DNA of 64,000 bases, taken from positions 1-64,000 of the forward strand of contig NZ_CP157575.1 in the NCBI RefSeq assembly GCF_051628905.1, written 5' to 3'. This stretch comes from Asaia sp037151935 (lineage in GTDB: Bacteria > Pseudomonadota > Alphaproteobacteria > Acetobacterales > Acetobacteraceae). Positions 1-8,447 of this stretch are shown piece by piece. Each line of letters opens with the position of its first letter. Position 1 is the stretch's first letter. Below the pieces are notes generated by a model, which saw nothing but the letters and a program-made list of their open reading frames with translations, searched no databases and was not told where the DNA came from. The translations under genes and the position numbers were made by a program.

Positions 1-1410
1 ATGACGGAAACGGTTTCTTGTACGTCGGGCACAGAGCCTGTGCTGGCGGCACAATGGGTCAAGGTGCGCGAACGCCTGCGGGTCGAGGTCGGCGATGTCG
101 AATATCGTACCTGGTTGCAGCAGATCGTGCTCGGCCCGCTCGAAGAAGATGAAATAACGCTTTTTCTCCCGACCCGCTTTTTGCGTGACTGGGTGCGCGG
201 CCAATATGGTGACCGCCTGCAGGAATTGTGGCGCAACGAGAATCGCGCCGTTCATCATGTCGAGCTGCAGGTGCAGCGCGTCGGTGACGGTCTGGCTGCG
301 CCGGTCGCTGTAGAGGCTGCGGTTCCTGTGGTCGAGATCGAGGCACCTGTCGTTCAGGCGGCCAGCGTTCAGGATGCGCGTCACGATCTGGCGGCGCCTC
401 TCGATCCGCGATTCACCTTCGACAGCTTCGTTGTCGGCAAACCGAACGAATTTGCCTATGCCTGCGCGCGTCGTGTGGCTGAAAAGCCGTCCAGCCCTGG
501 GTTCAACCCGCTCTTCCTCTACGGTGGCGTGGGGCTGGGCAAGACGCATCTGATGCATGCGATCGGCTCTGAGCTGACAAGCGGCGGGCGCGTATCGGTT
601 GCCTATATGTCGGCCGAGAAATTCATGTACCGATTTATTGCGGCCATCCGCTCGCAATCGACAATGGAGTTCAAGGAGCAGCTGCGCTCGGTCGACGTGT
701 TGATGATCGACGATCTTCAGTTTCTGATCGGCAAGGACAATACGCAGGAAGAATTCTTCCACACGTTCAACGCGCTGGTCGATGCCGGTCGGCAGATCGT
801 GGTCAGTGCCGACAAGTCGCCCTCCGATCTGTCCGGTCTTGAAGACCGCCTCCGCACTCGTCTGGGTTGCGGCATGGTGGCAGATATCCATGCCACGACG
901 TTCGAGCTGCGTATTTCCATCCTCGAGGCCAAGGCGCTTGCATCAGGTGTGGCGGTTCCTGCCAAGGTGCTGGAATTCCTCGCGCACAAGATTACGTCGA
1001 ATGTGCGTGAGCTTGAAGGAGCGCTGAACCGTCTCATCGCTCATGCGAATCTCTTCGGTCGTTCGGTCACGCTCGAAAGCACGCAGGATGTTCTGCATGA
1101 CATTCTCAAGGCGCATGATCGTCGTGTGACGATCGAGGAAATTCAGCGCAAGGTTTCCGAGCACTGGAATATCCGTTTGACGGATATGTCCTCGGCCCGT
1201 CGCGCGCGCGCCGTAGCCCGTCCGCGTCAGGTCGCTATGTATCTGGCCAAGCAGCTAACCAGCCGCTCCCTGCCCGAAATCGGGCGCAAGTTCGGCAACC
1301 GCGATCATACAACGGTGATGCATGCCGTCTCGCGGGTACAGGAGCTGATGGAGCGCGATGTGGCGTTCGCCGAGGATGTCGAGCTTCTGCGCCGTATGCT
1401 CGAGGGCTGA
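1..1410 (+). CDS. dnaA: Chromosomal replication initiator protein DnaA
   Basis: DnaA binds DnaA boxes at the origin and, as an ATP-bound AAA+ oligomer, melts it to start replication. The 469-residue protein has an N-terminal DnaB/HobA-interaction domain (about 15-85), a short Ala/Val-rich linker (about 95-130), an AAA+ domain with Walker A GGVGLGKT at about 175-182 and Walker B MIDDLQF at about 235-241, and a C-terminal DNA-binding domain with the signature RDHTTVMHAV near 434-443. Length fits the family. The ATG is the first base of the window, so its promoter and any upstream origin sequence cannot be seen. dnaN and recF follow on the same strand. Confidence 0.98.
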   Translation: MTETVSCTSGTEPVLAAQWVKVRERLRVEVGDVEYRTWLQQIVLGPLEEDEITLFLPTRFLRDWVRGQYGDRLQELWRNENRAVHHVELQVQRVGDGLAAPVAVEAAVPVVEIEAPVVQAASVQDARHDLAAPLDPRFTFDSFVVGKPNEFAYACARRVAEKPSSPGFNPLFLYGGVGLGKTHLMHAIGSELTSGGRVSVAYMSAEKFMYRFIAAIRSQSTMEFKEQLRSVDVLMIDDLQFLIGKDNTQEEFFHTFNALVDAGRQIVVSADKSPSDLSGLEDRLRTRLGCGMVADIHATTFELRISILEAKALASGVAVPAKVLEFLAHKITSNVRELEGALNRLIAHANLFGRSVTLESTQDVLHDILKAHDRRVTIEEIQRKVSEHWNIRLTDMSSARRARAVARPRQVAMYLAKQLTSRSLPEIGRKFGNRDHTTVMHAVSRVQELMERDVAFAEDVELLRRMLEG

Positions 1411-1415
1411 TCTCT

Positions 1416-1443
1416 TTGCTGCAACTTGCGGCTCTGCTAGAAT
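1416..1443 (+). promoter_or_regulatory. Candidate sigma-70 promoter for dnaN-recF
   Basis: TTGCTG at 1416-1421 and TAGAAT at 1438-1443 are separated by 16 bases and lie 40 bases before the dnaN ATG. The -10 matches the consensus in five of six positions, the -35 only in three. This is a reading by eye. Confidence 0.35.
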
Positions 1444-1482
1444 GTTTTTTTGTTTTTCGGGTGTTCGAGGGTCTACGATCAT

Positions 1483-2607
1483 ATGAAATTCCAGGCTGAC
1501 CGCACTACGCTGATCCGTGCCCTTGCCCATATCCAGAGCGTTGCTGAGAAGCGGAACACGATCCCCATTCTTGCCAATGTCATGCTGTCGATCGAAGGCA
1601 ATCTCCTGCGCCTGACAGCCACCGATATGGAAATTGCGGTGGTTGAGGAAGTGGCAGCAGAAGGCGCGCGCGACGGTGCCGTGACGGCGCCGGCAAGTGT
1701 ACTTTACGAGATCGTGCGCAAGCTGGCCGACGGTTCGATGGTCGAGCTCGATCATGGCGGCGGTGATGCCCCGCTGGCTCTGCGCGCCGGGCGTTATGCG
1801 ACCAGCCTGAACGTTTTGCCAGTCGAGGATTTCCCCTCGATGGTGGCGGGCGATCTGCCTCACGAATTTTCGATCCCGGCCGCCGTACTACGCGGGCTCG
1901 TCGACCGCACCCGTTTTGCGGTCTCGACCGAAGAGACGCGTTACTACCTCAATGGCATCTATTTTCATGTTGCTAAGGATGGCGACGCACCCAAACTGCG
2001 CGCGGTAGCGACTGACGGGCATCGTCTGGCCCGGGTCGAAACCGATCTGCCGGCGGGCGCCGGTGAGATGCCGGGAGTCATCATTCCACGCAAGACCGTT
2101 GCCGAGTTGCGCAAGCTGCTCGATGAGGGTGCGGGCACGGTGCAGGTCAGCCTCTCCGAGACGCGCATCCAGTTCCGCGTCGGAGCAGTGATGCTGACGT
2201 CGAAGCTGATCGACGGCACTTTCCCGGAATATGAGCGCGTCATTCCGAAAAATAACGACCGCTTCCTCCGTGTGAACAAGCAGGCATTTGCCGATGCCGT
2301 GGCCCGCGTGGCCGCGATCAGCCAGGAACGCTCGCGCCCTGTAAAGCTGGCGGTGCAAACCAATCTGCTGACGCTTTCCGCGATCAGTCCGGATCAGGGT
2401 ATGGCCAAGGAAGAGCTGGACGAAACCAGCGTGTCCTATGATGGGCCGTCGCTCGAGATCGGCTTTCAGGCACGTTATCTCAACGACATCACCGATCAGA
2501 TCGATGTCGAGGCCGAGTTCGCTTTTGCCGATAGCGCAGCGCCGACGCTGGTGCGTGACACCAACCTGCCGACAGCACTTTATGTGCTGATGCCAATGCG
2601 CGTCTGA
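1483..2607 (+). CDS. dnaN: DNA polymerase III sliding clamp subunit beta
   Basis: The beta clamp forms a dimeric ring on DNA and tethers DNA polymerase III and other replication and repair enzymes. The 374-residue protein has the usual length for three repeated clamp domains of about 120 residues and ends in YVLMPMRV, the typical beta-clamp C-terminus. I start it at the ATG of MKFQADRTTL. A TTG eleven codons upstream is open, but the extra residues do not resemble the family. It lies 72 bases after dnaA and 23 bases before recF, the classic replication-cluster order. Confidence 0.97.
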   Translation: MKFQADRTTLIRALAHIQSVAEKRNTIPILANVMLSIEGNLLRLTATDMEIAVVEEVAAEGARDGAVTAPASVLYEIVRKLADGSMVELDHGGGDAPLALRAGRYATSLNVLPVEDFPSMVAGDLPHEFSIPAAVLRGLVDRTRFAVSTEETRYYLNGIYFHVAKDGDAPKLRAVATDGHRLARVETDLPAGAGEMPGVIIPRKTVAELRKLLDEGAGTVQVSLSETRIQFRVGAVMLTSKLIDGTFPEYERVIPKNNDRFLRVNKQAFADAVARVAAISQERSRPVKLAVQTNLLTLSAISPDQGMAKEELDETSVSYDGPSLEIGFQARYLNDITDQIDVEAEFAFADSAAPTLVRDTNLPTALYVLMPMRV

Positions 2608-2630
2608 TTGCGGGAATTGGCGGGCCTGAC

Positions 2631-3740
2631 TTGCGTATAGACAGGCTCGTTCTCACCGATTTTCGTAATTACGAGCGTCTGGCGTGGGAGCCGCGCAGTC
2701 GCCTCGTGGTTCTTACCGGTGAGAATGGTGCGGGCAAGACCAACCTGCTCGAAGCGCTATCGCTTCTTGCCCCCGGTCGCGGTCTGCGCAGCGCGGCGAA
2801 TGCACAGATCCAGCGCCATCAGGGCAGCTCCTGGGGCGTTGTGGCGCGCCTGGCTCGCGATGGCGATGCCGCGCTCGAACTTGCTACAGGGGCCGATCCG
2901 GCCAATCCTGCACGACGCGTCTTTCGTCTTGATGGCGAGGTTGTACGTAATCAGGGGCAGATTGCCCCGCATTTCTCGACCATATGGCTGACGCCGCAAA
3001 TGGATCGCCTGTTTAGCGATCCGGCCTCGGGACGGCGCCGGTTTCTCGACAGGCTTGTTCTTGCGCTCGACCCTAACCATGCGCGTGAGAGCGCCGCTCA
3101 CGAGCGCGCCCTGACGCAGCGCAACAGGCTGCTTGCCACCCGACCCGACCAATCGGCGTGGCTCGATGGGCTCGAAGACAGTATCGCTCGCCATGCCGTT
3201 GCCCTGACGGCTTCCCGGATGGCGCTGGTCGAAGCCATGAACCGTGTTCCAGTAACTGATGACACGTCTTTTCCTGTCGCCCGGTTGCGTCTTGTCTGCG
3301 GCGTTGAAAAGGATCTGGCAAAGAGGCCTGCGCTCGCCGTCGAGGACACGTTGCGCGCGGCGCTGAAGCACTCGCGACGCGAGGACGCCCGGAAAGGCAA
3401 TACTTCTTTCGGAGCCCATCGCGCCGATCTGTTGTTGCAGGATGCCCTGACGGGTCGCGAGGCGGCGTTGTCGAGCAGCGGTCAGCAGAAGGCCATGCTG
3501 GTGCATGTCGTTCTCAACCACGCTGCCCTGACGGCAGGGAAAGCAGGCAGGACACCGCTCATACTGCTCGACGAGCCGCTCAACCATCTGGATGCAGAAA
3601 GGCGTGAGGCCCTGCTGCGTTTCCTTCGCGATCGTGACGTCGCGGCCTTCATGACAGGGACAGACAAAGAGGTCTTCACTGTTCTGCGAAAATGCGCCGA
3701 CTATCGAGAGGTCAGCGCAGGGCGCTTTAACGAGCGCTAG
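2631..3740 (+). CDS. recF: DNA replication and repair protein RecF
   Basis: RecF is an SMC-like ATPase that helps load RecA at gaps (with RecO and RecR) and supports replication restart. In its 369 residues, Walker A GENGAGKT is at about 30-37, an ABC-type signature SSGQQKAML sits near 282, and Walker B LILLDEPLNHLD is near 307-318. The start is a TTG giving MRIDRLVL, which matches the family N-terminus; no ATG lies nearby. gyrB, which follows recF in many bacteria, is not next: an AT-rich gap and an unrelated gene follow. Confidence 0.96.
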   Translation: MRIDRLVLTDFRNYERLAWEPRSRLVVLTGENGAGKTNLLEALSLLAPGRGLRSAANAQIQRHQGSSWGVVARLARDGDAALELATGADPANPARRVFRLDGEVVRNQGQIAPHFSTIWLTPQMDRLFSDPASGRRRFLDRLVLALDPNHARESAAHERALTQRNRLLATRPDQSAWLDGLEDSIARHAVALTASRMALVEAMNRVPVTDDTSFPVARLRLVCGVEKDLAKRPALAVEDTLRAALKHSRREDARKGNTSFGAHRADLLLQDALTGREAALSSSGQQKAMLVHVVLNHAALTAGKAGRTPLILLDEPLNHLDAERREALLRFLRDRDVAAFMTGTDKEVFTVLRKCADYREVSAGRFNER

Positions 3741-4198
3741 GCCCAGGGTAGCCCGCCCGCGAGAGAGGCGCCTTGCGCCGGGGCAATGTAACATATCGGT
3801 TGCAATTATGCGGGGGGCTGCTTGCGCCCTGACAAATCTATCAAGGCGATAAATCGCCTAATGCGCTTGAGTGGGAGTATTGAGGTCAACCTTCGTCCTG
3901 AAATCGGTGCATATCTCTCTCTCTCGTTATTAAAAAAGCTCAGGTTTTTTCGGGTCAGGAGACATCTGCCTCGTGTAGATAATACGCGATAGAAATATGA
4001 TCAGATAACGTTCAAAATATAAATAGATAAATTTCACTATTTATATTTGTTTATCTCGATATATTTTGGTTGTGTATTGAGTTCGCAGGATGAGAAGGCG
4101 GATCGTCGTCAATCGCCGCATCTTATTGTTACTTATTGTCATAAATATTTAGCCTATAAAGGAGCGTCATCAACTGAGGGGAAGAGGATAAGGCTCAA
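3741..4198. other. AT-rich intergenic region after recF
   Basis: 458 bases without a gene. From about 3900 onward the composition is far more AT-rich than the rest of the window, with runs such as TATTTATATTTG. It contains the inverted repeat listed at 4015-4048. I saw no perfect DnaA box TTATCCACA in it. It may hold the promoter of the gene at 4199 and may mark acquired DNA. Confidence 0.7.
4015..4048. repeat. Perfect 12-bp AT-rich inverted repeat
   Basis: AAATATAAATAG at 4015-4026 and CTATTTATATTT at 4037-4048 are exact reverse complements with a 10-base spacer. It lies about 150 bases before the gene at 4199. It could be an operator, a silencer-binding site or a cruciform. It lacks the GC stem of an intrinsic terminator. 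Confidence 0.6.
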
Positions 4199-5347
4199 AT
4201 GAGGATTGCGTTTCTTTACGTCGCAGAGCCTTATCAGTGCTATCACGTCGCTGCCGTTTCTTCGGCACTCTCACAGTTTCCGAATGTCTCAGTTACTGAG
4301 TTTGTCAGCTTCCCCGAGACGGCCCAGCATCTTGAGGCGATCCGGCGCGACAATAATCTGGGCGGCAATATCGAGCGCGGTTCCCTCAAGATGTCCCGCA
4401 AGGCGGCACTGCTTCGTCGCCTGCGGCGCCTCGATGCCGAACGTGAAATCGTCATGCGGGAAAATGTCGCCCAGCTTGAACAGTTCGATGCAGTGGTGGC
4501 GACCGAATATTCTGCCGGACTTTTGCGCGAAATGGGTCTTGTGCGTCCTGCGCTCATTTTGATCCAGCACGGCGCGGGCGATCGCGCCGTGAATGACGAA
4601 CATCTCATTCGTCATTTCGACCTCTCTCTCGTATCGGGGCCGAAAATTGCGGAGAGTTTTCTGGCGAAGAAGCTGGCTACGGCAACGCAAACGCGGATTA
4701 TCGGCTACCCGAAATTCGATGCGGTGCGCAAGGAGCGGTGTCAGGAGCCATCGATTGCCACCCAGAAGCCGGTTGCGCTTTACAATCCGCATTACAAGAA
4801 GGGCTTGTCATCTTACGGCAGGTTTCTTCACCCGCTCGTCTATGCCGTGAATCAGCTTGATCACTACGATCTCCTGATTGCTCCCCACATCAAGATTTTC
4901 CACAAGGATTTCGGGAGCAGGCGTCGACTTTTCAAAAGCGTGGTAGGCGGGCGGGTCAGTCTCGACACGGCGTCTTCGGCGTTGCTTGATATGACCCATA
5001 CTGCTCGTGCTTCGCTTTATATCGGCGATGTCAGCAGCCAGGTTTATGAATTTCTGATCCGCCCGCGCCCTTGCGTTTTTCTTAATCCGCACGGTGTTGC
5101 CTGGCGTGACGATCCGCATTTTCGGCATTGGACGCTTGGCGATGTGGTCGAACGGGAAGAGGATATCCTTCCCGCATTGGCTCAGGCGGAATCGCGTCAT
5201 GTTCTGTACCGCGCGCGCCAGGAACAGATAATTCACGAGACATTCGGGTCTCAGCCACGGCGTGGTGCGTCTTATCGTGCAGCGCAGTCCATACGAGAGT
5301 TCCTCCGTGGTGAATTCGGTAACGCCCCTCTACCTGCGGTCGCCTGA
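4199..5347 (+). CDS. CDP-glycerol glycerophosphotransferase-like protein of unknown role
   Basis: I do not recognise a named gene. The 382-residue soluble protein has no signal peptide or membrane segment. Its pattern resembles the GT-B-fold CDP-glycerol glycerophosphotransferase (TagB/TagF-like) group: an N-terminal Rossmann-like start RIAFLYVAEP, IQHGAGD near 121, IIGYPKFDA near 163, LYNPHYKKGLSSY near 183, and a DVSSQVYEFLIRPRP block near 278-292 that recalls the D-x-S-S nucleotide-sugar site. The family assignment is inference from these motifs. A GAAGAGGATAAGG stretch just upstream can serve as ribosome-binding site. It is monocistronic, behind unusually AT-rich DNA, which suggests transfer or strong silencing. 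Confidence 0.7.
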   Translation: MRIAFLYVAEPYQCYHVAAVSSALSQFPNVSVTEFVSFPETAQHLEAIRRDNNLGGNIERGSLKMSRKAALLRRLRRLDAEREIVMRENVAQLEQFDAVVATEYSAGLLREMGLVRPALILIQHGAGDRAVNDEHLIRHFDLSLVSGPKIAESFLAKKLATATQTRIIGYPKFDAVRKERCQEPSIATQKPVALYNPHYKKGLSSYGRFLHPLVYAVNQLDHYDLLIAPHIKIFHKDFGSRRRLFKSVVGGRVSLDTASSALLDMTHTARASLYIGDVSSQVYEFLIRPRPCVFLNPHGVAWRDDPHFRHWTLGDVVEREEDILPALAQAESRHVLYRARQEQIIHETFGSQPRRGASYRAAQSIREFLRGEFGNAPLPAVA

Positions 5348-5495
5348 AGGCAATTGGAGAAGGGGTGGTTGCTCTGCTGCCAGCCTTCGCATTTAGCCCT
5401 GCGGTTCGCATGGCAAATCGATGAAATTGCGTGCAGGAACGCAATCTCCTGTTTTCAACACGGACCGGTTTGGTCTAAGAGGACGCGCCAACGGT

Positions 5496-5516
5496 AGGAA
5501 AGCCGCGGGCTTTCCT
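5496..5516 (+). other. Hairpin in the guaB leader
   Basis: AGGAAAGCC (5496-5504) and GGCTTTCCT (5508-5516) form a perfect 9-bp stem with a 3-base loop, 27 bases before guaB. There is no T-tract after it, so it is more likely a leader structure than a terminator. It matches no riboswitch I know. Confidence 0.45.
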
Positions 5517-5543
5517 GATTGATTTGCGGGGAGGCAGCGGCAG

Positions 5544-7082
5544 ATGACCACGACCAATGAAACACCGACCGGAATGGCTGGGGAACGTGTTGGTTCTTAT
5601 GCGTCGCGCAGCGTGTCGCATGACCGTATCCGTGAAGCCCTCGCTTTTGACGACGTTCTGGTAGAGCCTGCGGCTTCGGAGGTGCTTCCCGCTCAGGCCT
5701 CCACCCGTACGCGCCTGACACGCTCCATCGAACTCAACATCCCGCTGCTCTCCTCGGCTATGGACACCGTGACCGAAGACGCGATGGCTATCGCCATGGC
5801 GCAGCAGGGCGGTATGGGCGTCATTCACAAGAACCTCTCGATCGAAGAGCAGGCCGAGCACGTGCGCCGCGTCAAGCGCTTCGAATCGGGCATGGTCGTC
5901 AATCCGGTAACGGTCGGCCCCGACCAGACCCTGCGTGATGTGCATGCCATCATGGCGCAGCATGGCATCAGCGGTTTGCCAGTCGTCATGCCGGGTACGG
6001 GTGAGCTGGTGGGTATTCTCACCAATCGCGACATGCGCTTTACCAGCGATCTGTCGACCCCTGTGCGCGACATGATGACGCGCGACAAGCTGGTGACGGT
6101 GCGTCATGGTGCCGATGCCGCAACGGCGCAGGATCTGCTACATCGTCATCGCATCGAGAAGCTGCTGGTGGTTGACGATCAGAATCGCTGCACGGGCCTG
6201 ATTACAGTCAAGGACATGGACAAGGCCGAAGCCCATCCTCTCGCGATCAAGGATCAGTTCGGTCGTCTGCGTTGCGCCGCTGCTATCGGTGTAGGCGCCG
6301 ACGGTCTGGCGCGTGCCGAGGCGCTGGTTTCGGCAGGGGTGGATATCGTCATCGTGGATACGGCCCATGGTCATTCACGCGGTGTGCTCGATACGGTAGC
6401 AACGCTGAAGTCGCGCCATCCCGGTATTCAGGTCATCGCCGGTAATGTTGCAACGCCCGAAGCGGCTATCGCTCTGGCGGGTGTCGGTGCCGATTGCGTC
6501 AAGATCGGCATCGGGCCGGGATCGATCTGCACGACGCGCGTTGTAGCCGGTGTGGGCGTGCCACAATTCTCGGCGGTCATGGAAACATCGGCAGCCTGCC
6601 ATGAGGCAGGTATTTTCGGGATTGCAGATGGCGGCATCCGTACTTCGGGCGATATCGTCAAGGCCATTGGCGCTGGCGCCGATGTCGTGATGATCGGGTC
6701 GCTTCTGGCCGGGTGTGAAGAGAGCCCTGGCGAAGTGTTCCTGCATCAGGGGCGTTCGTACAAGGCGTATCGCGGCATGGGCTCGCTTGGCGCCATGGCA
6801 CGTGGTTCGGCCGATCGTTACTTCCAGGCCGAGGTCAAGGATTCGCTCAAGCTTGTGCCTGAAGGTATCGAGGGTCAGGTCCCATACAAGGGCAGCATGG
6901 CGGCTGTAGTGCATCAGCTCGTGGGCGGCTTGAAGGCTGGCATGGGCTATACGGGGTCGGCCACGATTGCCGATCTTCAGGTGCGCACGCGTTTCCGTCG
7001 CATCACCAATGCGGGCCTGCGCGAAAGCCACGTTCACGACGTGACCATCACGCGTGAAGCACCTAACTATCGCCAGGACTGA
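5544..7082 (+). CDS. guaB: Inosine-5'-monophosphate dehydrogenase
   Basis: GuaB oxidises IMP to XMP with NAD+, the committed step to guanine nucleotides. The 512-residue protein is a TIM barrel interrupted by two CBS domains (about 115-230). The catalytic loop GIGPGSICTTR places the nucleophile Cys at about 329. GGIRTSGDI near 360 and the flap YKAYRGMGSLGAM near 405 bind substrate and close the site. It is about 20 residues longer at the N-terminus than the E. coli enzyme; the barrel begins near REALAFDDVLVEP. A hairpin sits in its leader. rsmB follows 23 bases later and may be cotranscribed. Confidence 0.97.
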   Translation: MTTTNETPTGMAGERVGSYASRSVSHDRIREALAFDDVLVEPAASEVLPAQASTRTRLTRSIELNIPLLSSAMDTVTEDAMAIAMAQQGGMGVIHKNLSIEEQAEHVRRVKRFESGMVVNPVTVGPDQTLRDVHAIMAQHGISGLPVVMPGTGELVGILTNRDMRFTSDLSTPVRDMMTRDKLVTVRHGADAATAQDLLHRHRIEKLLVVDDQNRCTGLITVKDMDKAEAHPLAIKDQFGRLRCAAAIGVGADGLARAEALVSAGVDIVIVDTAHGHSRGVLDTVATLKSRHPGIQVIAGNVATPEAAIALAGVGADCVKIGIGPGSICTTRVVAGVGVPQFSAVMETSAACHEAGIFGIADGGIRTSGDIVKAIGAGADVVMIGSLLAGCEESPGEVFLHQGRSYKAYRGMGSLGAMARGSADRYFQAEVKDSLKLVPEGIEGQVPYKGSMAAVVHQLVGGLKAGMGYTGSATIADLQVRTRFRRITNAGLRESHVHDVTITREAPNYRQD

Positions 7083-7105
7083 CAAAAACTTGTAAGCGCG
7101 GGAGC

Positions 7106-8398
7106 ATGACTCCCGCCGCCCGACTCTCCGCTGCCATCGATCTGCTTTGCGCCATCGAGGCTGCCCCCCGCCGTCCCGCAGATGCGACGGCCAATGCCTA
7201 TTTCCGTGATCGTCGCTATATTGGCGGCGGCGATCGTCGGGTCATTTCCGCTCGTATCTGGGATGTGCTGCGTCAGTGGCGCCGCCTGCACTGGCATCTA
7301 CGCGATATTCCAGGTGGGGCTTCTCCTCGCACGCTATGCGCAGCCTCGCTCATGCTTGGCGGTGAGGAGATCGGCACGGTGCGTGCCCTGTTCAATGGTG
7401 AGCGCTTTGCCCAGTCCCATCTGACGTCGCGTGAAGACGCTGCTTTGGCCGCCCTCGGCGGAAAAGAGCTGAACGACCCGGATATGCCGGGGCCGGTCCG
7501 CCTCGAATATCCCGACTGGCTTCATCCCTATCTGGAACGGGCCTTCGGCCCGGCACTCGAGACCGAAATGGCGGCGCTCGATGGCGCCGCGCCGCTCGAT
7601 CTGCGCGCGAATCTGCTCAAGGGTCATCGTGACGAGGCGATCCGTTCCCTGCGCAACGAGCAGATCACCGCCACGCCCACGCCGCTTTCACCCTGGGGGC
7701 TGCGTCTCCCCGGTCGCCAGCCGGTGACAGCGACCCAGAGCTTTCGCGAAGGGATCATCGAAATTCAGGACGAGGGCAGTCAGCTCATCGTCGGAGCGCT
7801 GGATGCCAAGCCGGGCGAGCGCGTTGTCGATTTCTGCGCTGGAGCAGGCGGCAAAACGCTTGCCATCGCCATGGGGATGGAAAACAAGGGGCAGATCGTT
7901 GCCTGTGACGTTTCATCGCCGCGTCTTGAGGGGGCAGTCAAACGCCTGCGTCGCGCTGGTGTGCATAATGTCGAGCGCCATTTGCTGGTGAGTGGCGATA
8001 AATGGGTCAAGCGTCGTGCAGGCGCCTTTGATCGCGTGCTGGTCGATGCACCCTGCTCGGGTACGGGCACCTGGCGGCGCAACCCGGATGCCCGCATCCG
8101 GCTAGTCGAGCAGGATATTATCGAGCTGCAGGCGAAGCAGGCCGATATTCTCGATCGCGCCTCGACGCTCGTGAAGCCGGGCGGCCGTCTGGTCTATGCA
8201 ACCTGCTCGCTGCTGAATGAAGAAAACGAAGCACAGGTTTCTGCGTTTCTCGCGCGCAATGACCGCTTCGAGCGCGTGGCAGCGGGAGGCGACATGTTGC
8301 CCGAGCCCTTGCGCAGCGAGAGCGGCTTTGCGCTCACGCCGCACCGCAACGAGACGGATGGCTTTTTCGCCGCCGTTCTCCAGCGCAAGGCGCAGTAA
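7106..8398 (+). CDS. rsmB: 16S rRNA (cytosine-C5) methyltransferase, RsmB/NOP2 family
   Basis: It transfers methyl from S-adenosylmethionine to C5 of a cytosine in ribosomal RNA. In its 430 residues an N-terminal about 140-residue helical region resembles the NusB-like part of RsmB. The SAM-binding motif DFCAGAGGKTLAIA is near 246, motif IV DAPCSGTG near 313-320 and motif VI YATCSLLNEENE near 363; the two cysteines are the catalytic pair of this family. RsmB is the best fit, but another family member (YebU/Trm4-like) with a different target cytosine cannot be excluded. It lies between guaB and the antiporter. Confidence 0.9.
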   Translation: MTPAARLSAAIDLLCAIEAAPRRPADATANAYFRDRRYIGGGDRRVISARIWDVLRQWRRLHWHLRDIPGGASPRTLCAASLMLGGEEIGTVRALFNGERFAQSHLTSREDAALAALGGKELNDPDMPGPVRLEYPDWLHPYLERAFGPALETEMAALDGAAPLDLRANLLKGHRDEAIRSLRNEQITATPTPLSPWGLRLPGRQPVTATQSFREGIIEIQDEGSQLIVGALDAKPGERVVDFCAGAGGKTLAIAMGMENKGQIVACDVSSPRLEGAVKRLRRAGVHNVERHLLVSGDKWVKRRAGAFDRVLVDAPCSGTGTWRRNPDARIRLVEQDIIELQAKQADILDRASTLVKPGGRLVYATCSLLNEENEAQVSAFLARNDRFERVAAGGDMLPEPLRSESGFALTPHRNETDGFFAAVLQRKAQ

Positions 8399-8447
8399 CA
8401 CGTCGCAGGGCGTGGTTTGTTAATCGGGCAGGGGTAAGGGCGAAATA

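Noticed and set aside
3741..4198. Replication origin in the AT-rich DNA after recF
   Set aside because: AT-rich and near dnaA, but I found no consensus DnaA box TTATCCACA in it; the call would rest on composition only.
5461..5543. Purine riboswitch before guaB
   Set aside because: One hairpin is present, but I cannot draw the three-way junction with kissing loops that defines the purine riboswitch.
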